Shown here one piece after another: positions 61,353 to 64,000 of a DNA stretch of 64,000 bases. Position numbers and translations under genes: made by a program. Numbering within the stretch: the first letter of the stretch is position 1; each line of letters begins with the position of its first letter. The DNA is from Blautia faecicola. GTDB lineage: Bacteria; Bacillota; Clostridia; Lachnospirales; Lachnospiraceae. The stretch covers positions 3,525,630 through 3,589,629 of the forward strand of contig NZ_SDKC01000001.1 of NCBI RefSeq assembly GCF_004123145.1, read 5' to 3'. The notes beneath the pieces are model-generated. The model did no database searches. It had not been told where the DNA came from and saw nothing but the letters and a program-made list of their open reading frames with translations.

Positions 61353-62651
61353 CTATTTCTTCTTCGCGTTCTTTTCGTCAAACTGTTTTACCATGTTCGC
61401 CCTGGCAGCCAGACTGCCCGGTTTTACATTGGCGTTATTATAATATTCCGTTGCTTTCTTTCTCTGTGCAGCTTTTTCTTCCTGACTCAGACCGGATGTT
61501 TTATCAGGTGCCTGAATGTTTCGTGCATTCATTCTTGCCTGCTGGTTGATCTGCTGTGCAGACACACCTCTTTTTTCCATCTTTTTCTTCATCTTTTCCT
61601 GATTCCGGCGAACCAGGTCTTCCATATCCATCTGCTCCATCTTACGGTTGATCACCAGCTGCTGGATACAACGGATCACAGCACCGATTACCCAGTAAAT
61701 ACCGATACCTACCGGGAAAGAGAAACAGAATACGGCAGACATGATCGGCATGAACGTATTCATGCTCTTCATAGAAGCTTCCATTGCACTCGGTTCACTG
61801 TTCGGAGCCTGCTTTGGCTGCGGCATCAGTTTGTAGTTCATCCACTGTGTCAGCCATGCAAGGATCGGAACCATGGCAGCGGAAAATACCAGAAGGTATC
61901 CTGCTGCTCCGCCCTGTGCCATACCGCTTTTGATAATAGCCAGCGGGGTATCTGAGATATTCAGGTTCAGGAACGTATTCATATGGCTGGTCTGCTGCGC
62001 TACTTTATCGAACAGATCGGAAAATCCGCTGAAATCGCTGATTTGTGAGAATTTTTCCATCTGTGACGGGGACAGTTTGTACAGAAAATCAATCGTTGTT
62101 GTCTTGGTAAATTCTGTATTGGCTGAGATTCCGGTCATTGTTATCTTGTTGTCGGTTAAGAACTGGCTGATGATACTGCCAAATCCATCGACAGACATGA
62201 TCTTTGCGGTCAGTCCGGTAAATACGTTTCTTACTCCGGTGATATATCCCGGAATATGGTAGATTACCTGGTACAGAGCCAGCAGAACCGGCATCTGAAC
62301 CAACAGCTGTACGCAGCTTCCTGTTGGAGATACACCATATTTCTGATATACAGCACTGATCTCCTCATTCTGCTTCATCATAGAATCCTGGTCTTTTTTA
62401 CCATTGTATTTCTTCTGGATTTTCTGGATCTCCGGCTGCATCACAGCGTTCAATTTGGAGAATTTCTGCTGTTTGATCTGCAACGGAGTCATCAGAAGAT
62501 ATACAACCAGTGTAAATAAAATAATGGACAGACCGATGTTTGTGATACCGATCAGTTCCAGACCGCTGTAGATCACATTGATCATCCATCCCAGAATCTC
62601 ACTTACCCATCCGATAATAGGCATCGAAACCTTCGTCATTACGATATTCAA
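61353..62651 (-). CDS. yidC: membrane protein insertase YidC
   Basis: 432 residues with five core helices. The hydrophilic groove and hairpin regions include LLMTPLQIKQQKFSKLNAVM, GSCVQLLVQMPVLLALYQVI and the C-terminal Lys/Asn-rich tail. It inserts proteins into the inner membrane alone or with SecYEG. I take the TTG at 62651 as start, because AGGAGG lies 8 bases upstream; the first ATG is 12 bases later and too far. A rare start codon for this gene. Confidence 0.94.
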   Translation of the reverse strand: MNIVMTKVSMPIIGWVSEILGWMINVIYSGLELIGITNIGLSIILFTLVVYLLMTPLQIKQQKFSKLNAVMQPEIQKIQKKYNGKKDQDSMMKQNEEISAVYQKYGVSPTGSCVQLLVQMPVLLALYQVIYHIPGYITGVRNVFTGLTAKIMSVDGFGSIISQFLTDNKITMTGISANTEFTKTTTIDFLYKLSPSQMEKFSQISDFSGFSDLFDKVAQQTSHMNTFLNLNISDTPLAIIKSGMAQGGAAGYLLVFSAAMVPILAWLTQWMNYKLMPQPKQAPNSEPSAMEASMKSMNTFMPIMSAVFCFSFPVGIGIYWVIGAVIRCIQQLVINRKMEQMDMEDLVRRNQEKMKKKMEKRGVSAQQINQQARMNARNIQAPDKTSGLSQEEKAAQRKKATEYYNNANVKPGSLAARANMVKQFDEKNAKKK

Positions 62652-62690
62652 TTATGTTTCCTCCTTAAATGTAATTCCCATTACATCAGT

Positions 62691-62900
62691 CTACGGAACC
62701 GGATCCACTCCGCCTTTGGAGAACGGGTTACACCGTAAGATCCTCCATATGGCTAAAAGAGAGCCCTTAAACGCTCCGTATTTTTCAATTGCCTCCAGTC
62801 CGTACTGCGAACAGGACGGAAAATAGGGACACTTGGTACTCTTTAAAGGGGAAATATATTTCTGGTAGAATCTGATTCCTTTAATCAATATTGCTTTCAT
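62691..62900 (-). CDS. yidD: membrane protein insertion efficiency factor YidD
   Basis: 69 residues. [20 protein letters not shown] and [20 protein letters not shown], plus RCNPFSKGG, are the three conserved Cys-containing blocks of YidD, a membrane-associated helper for protein insertion. The ATG at 62900 lies inside the end of rnpA (20-base overlap), the normal arrangement. Confidence 0.96.
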   Translation of the reverse strand: MKAILIKGIRFYQKYISPLKSTKCPYFPSCSQYGLEAIEKYGAFKGSLLAIWRILRCNPFSKGGVDPVP

Positions 62901-63249
62901 GTTCTTCCTTCTCTACAAGGTGATGTAACCTGCCAAGGTGTAGGAATGCACTCTCAATCTCACGAAACGTTCTCTCTTTTGCACTCACGCGGGCTACCAC
63001 AACAATATCAAACCCTCTACGAAATACATCCTCATGCAGCCGGTAACTTTCTCTTACCAGTCTGCAGAGCCGGTGGCGCACTACACTGTTGCCCACTTTT
63101 TTACTGACGGAGATTCCGATTCTGTTTTTCCCCAGCTGATTCTCTTTCGCATACATGACTAAATACTTATTTACATAAGATGTTCCTGTTTTATATACCA
63201 GCTGAAAATCTCTGTTCTTTTTTAAGCTCTCTGCATCTTTATATTTCAT
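62881..63249 (-). CDS. rnpA: ribonuclease P protein component
   Basis: 122 residues. [20 protein letters not shown] then [14 protein letters not shown] contains the RNR-type RNA-binding motif of RnpA. It binds RNase P RNA and helps recognise the pre-tRNA leader. The ATG at 63249 follows an AAGGTAAGG-type ribosome site. It sits between rpmH and yidD in the standard order. Confidence 0.96.
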   Translation of the reverse strand: MKYKDAESLKKNRDFQLVYKTGTSYVNKYLVMYAKENQLGKNRIGISVSKKVGNSVVRHRLCRLVRESYRLHEDVFRRGFDIVVVARVSAKERTFREIESAFLHLGRLHHLVEKEEHESNID

Positions 63250-63295
63250 AGAAATTCCTTACCTTTAAAGAAAAATTTTTTAAAATCTTTTAGAT

Positions 63296-63325
63296 AGAAG
63301 AAAAGACCACAATGTATGCGGTCTT
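63296..63325 (-). terminator. attenuating hairpin after rpmH
   Basis: AGACCGCATAC / GTGGTCT stem followed by TTTTCTTC on the minus strand, just after the rpmH stop and before rnpA; a usual rpmH-rnpA attenuator. Confidence 0.7.
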
Positions 63326-63330
63326 ATGTC

Positions 63331-63465
63331 TTATGCTGATAAGCTTTTTCTTCCTTTTAATCTTCTGGCAGCCAGAACTTTTCTGCCACCTTTTGTGCTC
63401 ATTCTTGCTCTGAATCCGTGAACTTTTGCTCTGGATCTTTTTTTCGGCTGAAATGTCATTTTCAT
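63331..63465 (-). CDS. rpmH: 50S ribosomal protein L34
   Basis: 44 residues (begins [20 protein letters not shown]; continues [19 protein letters not shown]), too short for many gene callers but unmistakable. Basic ribosomal protein at the exit-tunnel side of the 50S subunit. GGAGGTG precedes the ATG at 63465. It marks the first gene leftward from oriC. Confidence 0.98.
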   Translation of the reverse strand: MKMTFQPKKRSRAKVHGFRARMSTKGGRKVLAARRLKGRKSLSA

Positions 63466-63499
63466 ATCTAAGGCACCTCCTTTAATATCCGTTATTCGG

Positions 63500-64000
63500 T
63501 TATAATCGTCTTTTCATGTATGTCAGAAAACATCGTTTCAATTATATTCATAAATAAATGGCAAGTCAAGTCAAATCGCGGTTTTTTCCTGATTTTTTTC
63601 ATTTTTTTCTTAAAATCCGGCTCCCGGGATCATCCGCGCTCCGCCGATTTCCGTGCTCCCGATAGCAGACCGAATCCCCCCTTTTTCGGTTACGCACATC
63701 TTTGCACAGCCTGTACACATGGTTTACGTAAGTTATCCACCGGATGTGGATAACTTGTGGATAAGTGGTGTATATGATGTGTATACATTTTGGACAATTC
63801 CCATAATTCCCTGTTTTTCCGCATTTTTCGATGTGTATAACTCCTGCTGCCTTTTTATTTATCCACGGGACAAGTATTTTACCTCCGTTTTTTTATCGAC
63901 TTATCCACATTTTGTCGTTGCTAAAATCCACATTTTATTATAAGATATGGTAGAGAAAGTAGCTCGTTCTATCAGCTGCCTTGCACTTATGGAGGAAATC
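63500..64000. other. oriC: chromosomal replication origin region (oriC)
   Basis: DnaA boxes TTATCCACA and complements: exact at 63745-63753, 63756-63764 (both TGTGGATAA) and 63901-63909 (TTATCCACA); near matches at 63733-63741 and 63859-63867. AT-rich stretches lie on both sides. It lies upstream of rpmH, and the closing bases (ATGGAGGAAATC) look like a ribosome site, so dnaA probably begins just beyond the window. Confidence 0.92.

Overview
The window is an origin-proximal piece of a low-to-mid GC Firmicute chromosome, most likely a gut Lachnospiraceae member. The right end is diagnostic: oriC with DnaA boxes (63.5-64 kb), then rpmH, rnpA, yidD, yidC, jag, mnmE, mnmG and rsmG leftward, and further in parA/parB with a cluster of parS sites, DUF4446 and serS. 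dnaA should start just beyond base 64000. Gut-clostridial traits include a bile salt hydrolase relic, a radical SAM 'mobile pair', an FMN-riboswitch rib operon and ICE/IME debris.

Layout. 0-9.5 kb is an accessory strip of mostly single, leftward genes: a serpin lipoprotein cut by the window edge, an XRE membrane regulator, an EFR1 ferredoxin, HxlR with a divergent cupin, the MarR/radical SAM pair, a Cys-rich protein, a PepE-like peptidase, an FMN reductase, a hydrolase and a GNAT. Several gaps carry a related motif (AAATTCCGATTTT ... AACTTGAATTT), and the Cys-rich gene occurs a second time at 37.65 kb with breakpoints in that motif. This looks like a cassette-type mosaic.

9.6-39.8 kb is a tandem, decayed island in tRNA-Arg(CCT). 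The intact tRNA lies at 39734-39807. Identical 42-nt copies of its 3' half occur at 33654-33695 and 9626-9667, each inside a long repeat, which defines units of 6,080 and 24,028 bp. The units hold an excisionase, integrase relics, MobC, a twice-deleted relaxase, ParB, Fic, RhuM, a DUF4143 ATPase and many fusion scars (bile salt hydrolase/RelA, VirB6/sigma, MATE/hydrolase, DISARM-like helicase/phosphoesterase, integrase/GNAT). They also hold intact housekeeping-type cargo. One set is a complete riboflavin operon (FMN riboswitch, ribD-ribE-ribBA-ribH plus a HAD phosphatase that may supply the missing dephosphorylation step). The other is a membrane-lipid module (two phospholipase D/cardiolipin synthase proteins, a CDP-alcohol phosphatidyltransferase, a FUSC protein and a two-component system).

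40-64 kb is core-like: DUF3881, serS, DUF4446, parB-parA with six parS-like sites, a hydrolase, an MBOAT/DHHW acyl-transfer pair, a four-gene Gld-like ABC operon, then the conserved rsmG-to-rpmH block. Three palindromic elements of 164-165 bp (25.2, 46.6 and 56.9 kb) and a 25-bp perfect inverted repeat near 55.4 kb are unexplained by genes.
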